Below, in pieces: positions 25,050 to 33,331 of a stretch of DNA of 34,284 nt (its first letter is position 1; each line of letters begins with the position of its first letter). This stretch comes from JADJEI01 sp035328465. Lineage in GTDB: Bacteria > Bacteroidota > Ignavibacteria > Ignavibacteriales > Ignavibacteriaceae. The stretch spans positions 1-34,284 of the forward strand of contig DAOLIQ010000027.1 of the NCBI GenBank assembly GCA_035328465.1. The letters are read 5' to 3'. Below the pieces are notes generated by a model. It saw only the letters and a list, made by a program, of their open reading frames with translations, had not been told where the DNA came from and did no database searches. Made by a program: the position numbers and the translations under genes.

Positions 25050-26486
25050 TCAAATAATATCGTCGTCAGTTTGGACAGCAGCATACTCCTGAATCTGTCT
25101 TTGATGGGCTAAGTTTTCGAAGCGCGCATATTCTTTAATGAATGCTAATCTCACTTCGCCCGTAGGACCATTTCGCTGCTTGCCAATAATTACCTCAGCA
25201 ATCCCTTCGGTGGGAGTTTTATTCTCATCATCAAAATTTTTAATTCCGTTTTGTTCAGGACGATTTAAAAATATAACGACATCTGCATCCTGTTCAATCG
25301 AACCCGACTCGCGTAAATCTGAAAGCAGTGGACGTTTGTCAGTTCTTGTTTCCACCGAACGATTTAACTGTGATAAAGCAAGTACAGGAATATTCAACTC
25401 TTTAGCGAGTGCTTTAAGTGAGCGTGAGATATGAGATATTTCCCGTTCTCGTGATTCCGCATTTGACGGTCCCTGCATCAATTGAAGGTAGTCAATTACA
25501 ATTAGACCGATATTTTTTTCGCTCTTTAATCTCCGGGCTTTCGCTCTTATTTCAAGAACAGTTTGAGAAGGGGTGTCGTCAATATAGATCGGTGCGTTAA
25601 TTAATTTATGTACGTTCTTACTTAGTTTTCTTCCCTCCTCCTGCGGAAGTTTTCCGGTTCGAACTAAGTGTGCATTGAGTCTTCCTTCGGCGCAAAGCAG
25701 ACGAATGATCAATTGCATTGTAGACATTTCCAAACTGAAAATTCCAATTGGAACCTGATGATCAATTGCAGCATTGCGTGCCAATGACAGTGCAAGTGCG
25801 GTCTTGCCCATAGAAGGTCTTGCTGCAATAATTATAAGATCGGATTTTTGTAATCCTCCGAGCATTTCATCTAATTCATAAAAGCCTGTGGGAACGGAAA
25901 ATTTTTGTGTGGATGATGAATGAATTGCTTCGATATATTCAAGAGCTTCGCGGACTGCTCTATCCATTGACTTGAAGGATGTTTTCAGATGTGATTCTGT
26001 TATTTCAAATATTTTTCTTTCAGCCCGGTCTAATATTTCAAATGCATCATCAGTGCCGGAATAAGCTGCTTTTGCAATTTCGTGTGAGCTTGAAATTAAT
26101 CCTCTTAAAATTTCTTTTTCCAATAAAATTTTTGCGTGGAATTCGATGTTGGCAGCTGAAGAAATATTTTGTGAAAGTTTGCTGAGATAAACTGCCCCAC
26201 CGACGTCCTCTATTTGTTCTCTCTTCTTCAGTTCCTGATAAAGAGTTACTGTATCAATTGGCTCGCTTGATTCGAACAGACTGACCATTGCCTCGAATAT
26301 CAGGCGATGGGCTTTGAGATAAAAGCTGGTAGGTGTGAGTAATTCCAATGCTTTGGGGACGGCTTCTTTTTCAATCAGCATTGCGCCGAGCACGGACGCT
26401 TCTATTTCCGGAGCAGCTGGCGGCTTTACGTCTGCGGGAATGAGTTTATCAATTTCTGATGATATATGGTTTTTTGCTTTAGCCAA
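25050..26486 (-). CDS. dnaB: Replicative DNA helicase DnaB
   Basis: This 478-residue hexameric helicase unwinds the chromosome fork. The N-terminal primase-interacting domain starts 'PPAAPEIEASVLGAMLIEKE', Walker A is 'ARPSMGKTALAL' (222-233), and then come 'IGIFSLEMS', 'LIVIDYLQLM' and 'ALSQLNRSVETR' with 'LSDLRESGSIEQDADV'. There is no intein, and the length is usual. The start is the TTG at 26484-26486; an in-frame TAA directly before it excludes anything further upstream, and the next Met would cut into the conserved domain. No clear Shine-Dalgarno is visible. Confidence 0.97.
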   Translation of the reverse strand: MAKAKNHISSEIDKLIPADVKPPAAPEIEASVLGAMLIEKEAVPKALELLTPTSFYLKAHRLIFEAMVSLFESSEPIDTVTLYQELKKREQIEDVGGAVYLSKLSQNISSAANIEFHAKILLEKEILRGLISSSHEIAKAAYSGTDDAFEILDRAERKIFEITESHLKTSFKSMDRAVREALEYIEAIHSSSTQKFSVPTGFYELDEMLGGLQKSDLIIIAARPSMGKTALALSLARNAAIDHQVPIGIFSLEMSTMQLIIRLLCAEGRLNAHLVRTGKLPQEEGRKLSKNVHKLINAPIYIDDTPSQTVLEIRAKARRLKSEKNIGLIVIDYLQLMQGPSNAESREREISHISRSLKALAKELNIPVLALSQLNRSVETRTDKRPLLSDLRESGSIEQDADVVIFLNRPEQNGIKNFDDENKTPTEGIAEVIIGKQRNGPTGEVRLAFIKEYARFENLAHQRQIQEYAAVQTDDDII

Positions 26487-26794
26487 TTACTTTAAATTTC
26501 TTTCGATTTAGTACATTTAAATTTCGCCGATGATTCGGGGTTCAAATATCGTATAAAAATTGTTCAATGTAAATAATACGGAAAGCAATTTACAATTAAG
26601 AATTTACAATGATCAATAATGTCTTGTTGAAGTTCTTCCAATTCCACCTTTTAAGATTCCATAAAAATTGATGCGTGTTCAATCGTCATATACTTACCGC
26701 AGACTCACTTATACGATAGATAAAATTATTTTTATAATATTTGTCGGCTAAAGTTGCTGTAACAAACACATTTTACGGAAGTTCATCATACATT
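26487..26794. other. 308-base gap between udg and dnaB
   Basis: I find no gene or RNA here. It holds two direct copies of AATTTACAAT around 26587-26612 (14-base period), part of the 22-bp tandem duplication at its right end, and otherwise AT-rich unique sequence that must include the dnaB promoter. No exact TAnnTTTG element is present on the minus strand. Confidence 0.5.
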
Positions 26795-26818
26795 TTACGG
26801 AAGTTCATCATACATTTT
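26768..26818. repeat. 22-bp tandem duplication at the 3' end of the uracil-DNA glycosylase gene
   Basis: Two identical 22-base units lie head to tail (26775-26796 and 26797-26818), with a further 7 bases of a third at 26768-26774. The right-hand copy encodes the last residues, 'KMYDELP'. The TAA stop (26795-26797) spans the junction, so the extra copy is untranslated. Confidence 0.9.
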
Positions 26819-27595
26819 CCGGAATTGCTTCACATCTTCCCAGCAGCCTTTTTTCCAATTTGGATTTCGCAGCAGTGCTGCCGGATGATAGGTAATCATC
26901 ACTTTAATTCCTTCATAAAGAAAAACTTTGCCGCGCATATTTATCAGCGAGTCTTTCTTTTTTAACAAGCCTTGGGCGGCGGTTAAACCAAGACATAAAA
27001 TTGCTTTCGGTTTTATCAGTTCGATTTGTTTTTTTAAATAGGGAATACACGTTTCCATTTCAATGGGGGTAGGTGTACGGTTTTCGGGCGGGCGGCATTT
27101 TACTATGTTTCCGATATAAACTTCATCGCGCGAAAAATTGATTGCTTTTAGAATGTCGGTAAGTAACTGCCCTGCTCTGCCGACGAATGGAAGTCCCTGC
27201 TTGTCCTCTTCGGCGCCAGGTCCTTCGCCGATTACCATCACATCTGCGTTGTTATTGCCGGAGCCGAAAACAAATTTGTTACGTCCTTTGTGAAGATCGC
27301 ATTTTGTACAGTCGCAAATAAGTTTGTTTAGTTCATCAAGAGAGATGGAATCGCTCCAAGGCTCTTTTATTGCATTAAATATTTCTACTTGAGGTTCTTT
27401 GACTTTAGAGGGGGCGGCAGGTTTTGGCAATTCGATTTTTTCGGCAGTTGATTTTTTGATTTTAGATTTAGGTGTCTCGTAAACTATTTCAGTTTTTCTT
27501 TTTAGGTTATCCTTAGAAGCAAAAAGTTCATCACCAAAAATTTCTTTTTGAAGTTCCAATGAGCTTATTAGAATTTCTTTTTGGTTTTGATTCAT
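26795..27595 (-). CDS. udg: Type 4 uracil-DNA glycosylase, Fe-S containing
   Basis: This enzyme removes uracil from DNA. The catalytic block is 'VIGEGPGAEEDKQGLPFVGR' (121-140), and 'MITYHPAALLRNP' is the second motif. The four [4Fe-4S] ligands of family 4 enzymes are present as C96 and C99 in 'CTKC', C167 in 'VKCRPPENR' and C183. Its 266 residues are longer than the roughly 200 of compact members because about 90 N-terminal residues form a Lys/Pro/Glu-rich linker without recognised domain. Start ATG overlaps the coaBC stop as ATGA, so it is coupled to that gene. Confidence 0.92.
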   Translation of the reverse strand: MNQNQKEILISSLELQKEIFGDELFASKDNLKRKTEIVYETPKSKIKKSTAEKIELPKPAAPSKVKEPQVEIFNAIKEPWSDSISLDELNKLICDCTKCDLHKGRNKFVFGSGNNNADVMVIGEGPGAEEDKQGLPFVGRAGQLLTDILKAINFSRDEVYIGNIVKCRPPENRTPTPIEMETCIPYLKKQIELIKPKAILCLGLTAAQGLLKKKDSLINMRGKVFLYEGIKVMITYHPAALLRNPNWKKGCWEDVKQFRKMYDELP

Positions 27596-28821
27596 ACTGA
27601 TGATGAATTTGAAATGTTATTAATAATTTCAGAAAGAATTTTATTGGCTGCGGAAAATTTAGACATCAGCGGAAGCTTTACAGTTTTACCTGATTTGTGA
27701 AGTACTGTAATTTTATTTGTATCGAATTCGAATCCGCTTTTTTTATCATTCAATGAATTTAGAATTACCATATCAAGTTTTTTATCAATCAACTTTTTCT
27801 TTGCATTCTTTAATTCATTATCCGTTTCAAGTGCAAATCCAACTATAAATTTATTTTCCTTTTTAATCGTGGACAGAATATCAACCGTAGGACTAAGCTG
27901 AAGCGGCAGTGATTTATTATCTTTTTTAATTTTTTTGCCTGCGATTTTACTAGGTTTAAAATCAGCAACTGCGGCAGACATAATCAAAATGTTATTTGCC
28001 GGTAATTCCTTATCAACTGCATTTTTCATTTCGGATGCAGAACGTATGTTGATCAATTTTATTTCGGGATAAAGTGATTGCGAATTCGGTCCTGCAATAA
28101 GAGTAACTTCAGCACCTCGCAGCCAAGCAGCTTTTGCTAGGGCAACACCCATTTTGCCGGAGGATCTATTCCCTATAAATCTAACGGGGTCAATATCTTC
28201 ATAAGTTGGTCCGGCAGTGATTAATATTTTTAGTCCAATTAAATCTTTACGCAAACCGGAAATTATAAGCGAAATAGAATCAATAATTTTCTCTAATTCC
28301 GGTAGTCTTCCCATCCCCTTTAGTCCACTTGCAAGTTCTCCTTCTTCAGAAGGCAAAATGTAATAGCCCAAAGATTCAAGTTTAGAAAGGTTTTCCGAGG
28401 TGATGGGGTTGTTGTACATATCAACATCTGCGGCAGGGGCAATTATCAAAGGACAGCGGAGTGCAGTAACCAGCGTAGTGAGTGCATTATCAGCAAAGCC
28501 GGCAGATATTTTAGCAACAGTATTAATTGTAGCCGGAGCGATGATCATCAAGTCAGCCCATAGTGCATAATCAATATGCCAGGTGGTCATATCAGTCCCG
28601 TACTCTTGCGAAACGGGGAACATATTTACGATCACTTTATTTTGTGAAAGAGAAGATAAAGTAAGGGGGCTGATAAATTGAACCGCCGAGGGAGTCATAA
28701 CAACTTTAACCTCGGCGCCAAGTTTTTTTATTTCTCTTATCAGAAAAGCAGATTTATAAGCAGCTATACACCCGGTTACACCGAGAAGAATTTTTTTCCC
28801 TTTAAGAGTTTCGGAATGCAT
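27592..28821 (-). CDS. coaBC: Bifunctional phosphopantothenoylcysteine synthetase/decarboxylase
   Basis: This 409-residue protein catalyses two steps of coenzyme A synthesis. The CoaC flavoprotein half (1-185) shows 'LLGVTGCIAAYKS', His82 in 'TTWHIDYALWADL', and 'PATINTVAKISAGFADNAL'. The CoaB half has 'ILITAGPTYEDIDPVRFIGN', 'RSSGKMG' and 'FIVGFALETD'. In CoaC the segment 'GELASGLKGMGRLPE' carries Ser165 where E. coli has the active-site Cys158, and 'PAMN' reads 'PAAD'. As I recall, Bacteroidota homologues often share the LASG form, so this may be normal for the lineage. It lies between rpoZ and udg. Confidence 0.95.
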   Translation of the reverse strand: MHSETLKGKKILLGVTGCIAAYKSAFLIREIKKLGAEVKVVMTPSAVQFISPLTLSSLSQNKVIVNMFPVSQEYGTDMTTWHIDYALWADLMIIAPATINTVAKISAGFADNALTTLVTALRCPLIIAPAADVDMYNNPITSENLSKLESLGYYILPSEEGELASGLKGMGRLPELEKIIDSISLIISGLRKDLIGLKILITAGPTYEDIDPVRFIGNRSSGKMGVALAKAAWLRGAEVTLIAGPNSQSLYPEIKLINIRSASEMKNAVDKELPANNILIMSAAVADFKPSKIAGKKIKKDNKSLPLQLSPTVDILSTIKKENKFIVGFALETDNELKNAKKKLIDKKLDMVILNSLNDKKSGFEFDTNKITVLHKSGKTVKLPLMSKFSAANKILSEIINNISNSSSV

Positions 28822-28844
28822 AACATTTAGAACGAAATTCTAAA

Positions 28845-29141
28845 TTATTTTTTATAATCGTACTGGACTTTGCCGGCCAGTACTTCTTTAATACCCTGGA
28901 TATGAGGTTTGTCCTTTTTCTCATGTTCCAGTGCAATTTTTAGCTGAGCAGGATTTAGAATATCCTCTGCATCGTCATCAGTTGCATTTGAAGTTGGTAT
29001 TGTACTGATCAATGCCTGAAATTCGATTTTGTTTTCATCATTCAATTGTCTTGCTCTTTTAGAAGCAACAACGATACCTTCGTAAACGTTAGCAACATTT
29101 TTATCGAGTTCTCTTAAGTCAATTGGTTCGATACCTGACAT
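28845..29141 (-). CDS. rpoZ: DNA-directed RNA polymerase omega subunit
   Basis: The 98-residue protein opens 'MSGIEPIDLRELDKNVANVY' and continues 'EGIVVASKRARQLN', the RpoZ/Rpb6 pattern in which the 'AxxRARQL' helix contacts beta-prime. The C-terminal part ('QLKIALEHEKKDKP') is consistent with the longer Bacteroidota-type omega. It promotes assembly of the polymerase. AAGGAG precedes the ATG by 8 bases. Position directly after gmk (5 bases) and before coaBC (23 bases) is a widely conserved order and supports the call. Confidence 0.88.
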   Translation of the reverse strand: MSGIEPIDLRELDKNVANVYEGIVVASKRARQLNDENKIEFQALISTIPTSNATDDDAEDILNPAQLKIALEHEKKDKPHIQGIKEVLAGKVQYDYKK

Positions 29142-29146
29142 ATTAT

Positions 29147-29722
29147 TTATTCTCCTTTAGTTAAAAGATTATTTATTAAAATTTTCATTTCGGAAGTAGC
29201 TTTGTTTAATTCATTGTTAATTAAAATATAATCAAATTTATCCTTCATACTCAATTCCAATTCTATTCTCTCAATTCTTTTTTTAAGGTCCTGATCAGTT
29301 TCAGTCTGTCTTTTCTTAAGCCGATTTATCAACTCTTCTTTAGATGGCGGGGCAATATAAATCAGATATGCTTCAGGGTAAATTTTTTTTATTGACAACG
29401 CCCCTTTCACATCAATCTCAAGAAGAATGTTTTTGCCGCTGTTTATATTATCATCTATAAAATATTTGTAAGTGCCGTAATAATAATCGTAAAATTTTTC
29501 CCACTCGACAAATTGTTTTTTTTCAATTTTATTTAAGAACTCTTCCTCAGTAATAAAGAAATAATCAATACCATCTTTTTCATTTGCGCGCTTTTTACGC
29601 GTTGTGGCAGAAATAGAAAAAACAATTTGCGGAAATTCTGCCAGAGCACTTCTGACAAGTGTGGTTTTGCCGGCTCCGCTTGGTGCTGCAATGACAATTA
29701 TTTTACCTTTCGGACTAATCAA
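29147..29722 (-). CDS. gmk: Guanylate kinase
   Basis: This 191-residue enzyme phosphorylates GMP to GDP. The P-loop is 'APSGAGKTTLVRSAL' (13-27), the GMP-binding block is 'SISATTRKKRANEKDGIDYF', and 'NILLEIDVKGALSIKKIYP' and 'IERIELELSMKDKFDYILIN' are typical. The start is the TTG at 29720-29722, one base after the YicC stop; no ATG lies before the P-loop. The spacing implies coupling to yicC. Confidence 0.95.
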   Translation of the reverse strand: MISPKGKIIVIAAPSGAGKTTLVRSALAEFPQIVFSISATTRKKRANEKDGIDYFFITEEEFLNKIEKKQFVEWEKFYDYYYGTYKYFIDDNINSGKNILLEIDVKGALSIKKIYPEAYLIYIAPPSKEELINRLKKRQTETDQDLKKRIERIELELSMKDKFDYILINNELNKATSEMKILINNLLTKGE

Positions 29723-29723
29723 G

Positions 29724-30599
29724 CTATTCTATGTTTTGAATTTGTTCGCGAATTTTTTCAATTTCTTCTTTTATCGCTACGGAAGTATGTGTAACTGAAA
29801 CCGAGAGCGATTTTGAAGAAATTGTATTTGCTTCCCGATTCAATTCCTGACATAAAAAATTAAGCCGCCTTCCTGTTTCATCACTGTGATCGAGGCTTTC
29901 GAGAAAATAATTCAAATGACTTTTTAGCCTAACTGTTTCTTCGGTTATATCAACCTTGTCGGCTATTAATGCTAATTCGGTTTTTAATCTGTCTGCATCA
30001 TAATTAGAATCTTGTAAGAGTGAAGCTATACGTTCTTTTAATTTCGAATGATACTCATTTACTTCGGTGGAGTAAGAGGTTTCTATTTCTTCCACTTTCT
30101 GCTGAATGTTTTTAATTCTAGTAGATAAATCCTTTTTAAGAACCTCCCCCTCTTTCCTTTTCATATTCATCATATCTTTGACAGCAGCTTTAATTGCTTC
30201 AACAACGATTTTGAATTCGTCATCTGAAAAAGCAGAGTTGTTATTTGAAAAAATTTCGCGGTTGGCTAAAAAGTGTTCGAGTTTAATCTTCTCGGTTAGT
30301 TTAGCTCTCTTTTTAATTTTTTTCAGCTCGGTTAAAAAATGTGCAACCTTTGCCTCGTCAATTACGGGAAAGTCGCTTTCGATTCCGTTATTTTTTAATT
30401 GAATAAATACATTAACCTTGCCACGCTTAATTCCATTTCGAAGAATCTCACGAATCTCTAACTCACGACTTGAAAGTGAAGAAGGAATTTTCAGGAAAAT
30501 TTCAAGGAATCTGCTGTTAACACTTTTTATTTCGACCTCGGCAGAAAGTCCATTATTTGTAGCTAACCCTTTGCCAAAACCGGTCATACTGTAAATCAT
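29724..30599 (-). CDS. yicC: YicC family endoribonuclease
   Basis: This 291-residue protein opens 'MIYSMTGFGKG' and has 'EIKSVNSRFLEIFLKIP', 'GKVNVFIQL' and the C-terminal 'HLNYFLESLDHSDETGRRL', 'FLCQELNREANTISSKS', all characteristic of YicC/YloC (PF03755 plus DUF1732). E. coli YicC has been reported as an endoribonuclease that acts on small RNA. Conserved acidic residues of the C-terminal domain are kept. It is directly upstream of gmk, as in many bacteria. Confidence 0.93.
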   Translation of the reverse strand: MIYSMTGFGKGLATNNGLSAEVEIKSVNSRFLEIFLKIPSSLSSRELEIREILRNGIKRGKVNVFIQLKNNGIESDFPVIDEAKVAHFLTELKKIKKRAKLTEKIKLEHFLANREIFSNNNSAFSDDEFKIVVEAIKAAVKDMMNMKRKEGEVLKKDLSTRIKNIQQKVEEIETSYSTEVNEYHSKLKERIASLLQDSNYDADRLKTELALIADKVDITEETVRLKSHLNYFLESLDHSDETGRRLNFLCQELNREANTISSKSLSVSVTHTSVAIKEEIEKIREQIQNIE

Positions 30600-30665
30600 A
30601 ATTATCTCTAAAATTGAGGGCTAAAATTAAGGATTTTTAGGCAGTAAACAAAGGTAACAATTTTG

Positions 30666-32675
30666 TTAAAAAGCTTCGCCAATGCCGAAGTGAATCTCGA
30701 GATTATCCCAATAATTTTTTTGAAAGATAAAATTTTTATCGGCAGGATCGTAAAGCTTAAATCCAAAATCCAATCTGAAAGGTGCAATTGAAGTATAATA
30801 TCTGAAGCCAAATCCGGTTGCAAGAGCTACATCATCAAATCTGAATTGCTTATAACCAAGCCACGTATTTCCATAATCAAAAAATACTGCAGCACCGATG
30901 CTTTCTAATAATTTGAATCTTAACTCGGCTGAACCTTCGAGAAGGAAAGTGCCGCCTTTAACGTTAACTCCATTTATGGAAGGAAGTAAAATAAGCGGTG
31001 TACCTCTCGGAACTAATTGATTTGCACGCCAGCCTCTGACTGAGTTACTCCCCCCTGTATAAAAAGTTCTGTTTAGTGGAATGTCAAGGTAATCACCAAA
31101 AAATGTTTGTAGGTAACCGATTTTTTCCTTTACGGCAAATATGGTAGTACGTTTTTGATTTAAAGAAAAGTAGAAGGATGTGTTAGCCACAATTTTGTAA
31201 AAAAGTGCACCATCGAAAACCGAACCTGATATTTTTTTTAGAATATACGGAATAGAATTCGCCTCTTCTAATTGAATGGAAAGATTATATCCGTCAGTAG
31301 GAAATAAAATATCATCAGTGTGTGATCCGCCGAATTCCGTGCCTATGGCAGAAATTAATCTATTGGCAAAAGTAAGATTTAGCGTACGGTAAGTTTCATT
31401 ACTGATTTCAACATTATACGAAGTATTTAAAAAATTAATGAAAGTATAATGCGGCAATTCAAATTCAAAAATTAATTTTGAACCATAGATAGTATTATTA
31501 AAAGTTGCTTGTTTATTTATTGTTGCATAAAACTCAAGTTTGCCAAAAATAGGTTTTCCAAAAAGAAACGGCTGATCAATGCTAAAGCGAGAATCGAGAT
31601 AGCCGAGCAAAGTTGTATCGCGAAACGAAAATCCTTGAATAAGATTTCCGTAATCAATATTAAAAATATCCTGTACACCAAAAGTGGTACTAAGTGTTAA
31701 TTTCCGTGCGCGACCAAGAAAATTTTTCCTGATGTATGACGCACCAAGTCCAATATTAAAAGCACTCTGCTGATTGTTCATAATTATTTCGGGCGAAAGT
31801 TCATTCATTTTTCCGATGGAACCATCCAGTCTTAGCGGTACCCGATCACCAATTTCTTTTTCATCCAATGATGTAAAAGTGAAAGAATTAAAAAGTCCGG
31901 TTCTAAACAGCCGGGACTGACTAAGTTTTAATTTTTCAAGACTGTAAAATTCGTTACTTTTAATTCCAGCAACTTCTCTTAGTAATTCCTCACTTACTTC
32001 AGCTTGACCTTCTCCGGTAAGGTTTACAATAACTGTATCTATTACAAATCTTAACCCCGGGCTAAAATAAAGATCTAAATCAGCTCTGTTTCTCAGAGTA
32101 TCTTTATGAATAATTGAACTGTCAAACACTGCGTTTTTATATCCCGAATTCAGCAGATGAACAATCGAATTAGAAATTTTTTGCTGAACATTTTCCTGAG
32201 AATACCTTTTGGTTGTATCAACCACTATTTCATCCCAGAATGGATAAAGAATGGGATCAGGCACTTGCTCTAAACCAAATAAATTAAGCTTGCCGAATAA
32301 AGCGGGCTGCCCCTCCTTTATAAGGAATCTAACATCTGCTGTACTATCAACAGAATCGATAGAGTAAACATAACTGACCGAAGTTTCAAAAAAACCATTT
32401 ACTAAATAGAAAGACGAAATTGCTCTGAGATCAATTGAAAGATTAGCTGTGTCTAAATAAACGGCTGAAGAGCCAAAGGGGGTGAATGAATCGAGAAACT
32501 TCCAGAACCAGCTGGGGCTTTCTTTTGATTCGATAACTGTGAATAACAATGAAGACGATAATTTTTCATTCCCCTCAAAGCCGATAGATGATAATTCATA
32601 CTTGCCGGCTTCCTGAGCCAATAGTATTGAGGAAATGAAAATAATTGAAAGAATTACTATAAGCTTAAAAGTCAT
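30666..32675 (-). CDS. BamA/TamA family outer-membrane protein
   Basis: The 669-residue protein has a signal peptide (to about residue 20), about three POTRA-like domains (25-105, 105-190, 195-275), and a C-terminal 16-strand-type barrel. The barrel includes the diagnostic 'FYTGGSNSVRGWRANQLVPR' (VRGF/W loop 6 motif) and 'AVFFDYGNTW', and ends in 'LEIHFGIGEAF' with a terminal Phe, as in the beta-signal. It probably helps insert or secrete outer-membrane proteins. With three rather than five POTRA domains it fits TamA-like or lineage-specific paralogues better than the essential BamA. It is 66 bases upstream of yicC. Confidence 0.85.
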   Translation of the reverse strand: MTFKLIVILSIIFISSILLAQEAGKYELSSIGFEGNEKLSSSLLFTVIESKESPSWFWKFLDSFTPFGSSAVYLDTANLSIDLRAISSFYLVNGFFETSVSYVYSIDSVDSTADVRFLIKEGQPALFGKLNLFGLEQVPDPILYPFWDEIVVDTTKRYSQENVQQKISNSIVHLLNSGYKNAVFDSSIIHKDTLRNRADLDLYFSPGLRFVIDTVIVNLTGEGQAEVSEELLREVAGIKSNEFYSLEKLKLSQSRLFRTGLFNSFTFTSLDEKEIGDRVPLRLDGSIGKMNELSPEIIMNNQQSAFNIGLGASYIRKNFLGRARKLTLSTTFGVQDIFNIDYGNLIQGFSFRDTTLLGYLDSRFSIDQPFLFGKPIFGKLEFYATINKQATFNNTIYGSKLIFEFELPHYTFINFLNTSYNVEISNETYRTLNLTFANRLISAIGTEFGGSHTDDILFPTDGYNLSIQLEEANSIPYILKKISGSVFDGALFYKIVANTSFYFSLNQKRTTIFAVKEKIGYLQTFFGDYLDIPLNRTFYTGGSNSVRGWRANQLVPRGTPLILLPSINGVNVKGGTFLLEGSAELRFKLLESIGAAVFFDYGNTWLGYKQFRFDDVALATGFGFRYYTSIAPFRLDFGFKLYDPADKNFIFQKNYWDNLEIHFGIGEAF

Positions 32676-32725
32676 TTTTATTTATTCATTCCCTATTAAC
32701 TAAATGACGGTTAGTGGATCTCATA

Positions 32726-33331
32726 CTATTTAATGTCTTCACTTAAAGAAAGAGAAGGAAAATCTTTCTTAAACAAACCAACAAAAAAAGCTTTCAGCGG
32801 AGTACCTTCAACATTACTGGAAAGAGACAATGAATTGTTGCTGCGCTCGGAAAGCAAGTGCGCTGAATAAATTTCCTTCGCGCTTAAATCAATAATGTAA
32901 GAGTAAACTTCACCCCCTCCACTTCCGAAAAAGTATGATTTAGAATTGTAATAAATTAACTCGTGATTGAATCCTTTCATTTTTATTTTATCAATAAGGC
33001 ATTCTTTCAACGAGCCGTCGAGCAGTTCTGTCTCGAAAGTTTTTTGAAGCTTTCCTTCAACAACAGAAAGTAAGTAAAATTTTATCCCCCATTCTGAAGG
33101 ATTTGAGAACTCAGATGCTACACCCACCTCAACTGATGAATCAGGTAAGAAATTTCCTTTCACTGCAAATTTTACATTATCGCCGATTACATTTTTTGCC
33201 TGCTCTAAAACAAAAGCAGGTTTATCTAAATTTTCAATAAAGGCTGGGTCTTCTTCCTTATCACTGCAAGCTGTAATAAGCATTGCAATTATTCCGCAAA
33301 GAAGAAAAATATATTTTCTATTTAATAACAA
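32726..33331 (-). CDS. Putative lipoprotein of unknown function
   Basis: This 201-residue product has a lipoprotein signal 'MLLNRKYIFLLCGIIAMLI' with C22 in 'TACSD'. The mature region is mixed alpha/beta with 'FAVKGNFLPDSSVEVGVASE' and 'SYFFGSGGGEVYSYIIDLS'; I do not recognise the family. The start is TTG (33329-33331), because no other start precedes the hydrophobic core. It overlaps the L,D-transpeptidase homologue by 14 bases, and AAAGGGA lies 7 bases upstream of the TTG, so coupled expression with that gene is expected. Confidence 0.7.
   Translation of the reverse strand: MLLNRKYIFLLCGIIAMLITACSDKEEDPAFIENLDKPAFVLEQAKNVIGDNVKFAVKGNFLPDSSVEVGVASEFSNPSEWGIKFYLLSVVEGKLQKTFETELLDGSLKECLIDKIKMKGFNHELIYYNSKSYFFGSGGGEVYSYIIDLSAKEIYSAHLLSERSNNSLSLSSNVEGTPLKAFFVGLFKKDFPSLSLSEDIK

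Noticed and set aside
26520..26545. GGGTTCAAAT-like sequence as a tRNA T-arm.
   Set aside because: The flanks do not pair and no anticodon or acceptor stem can be drawn.
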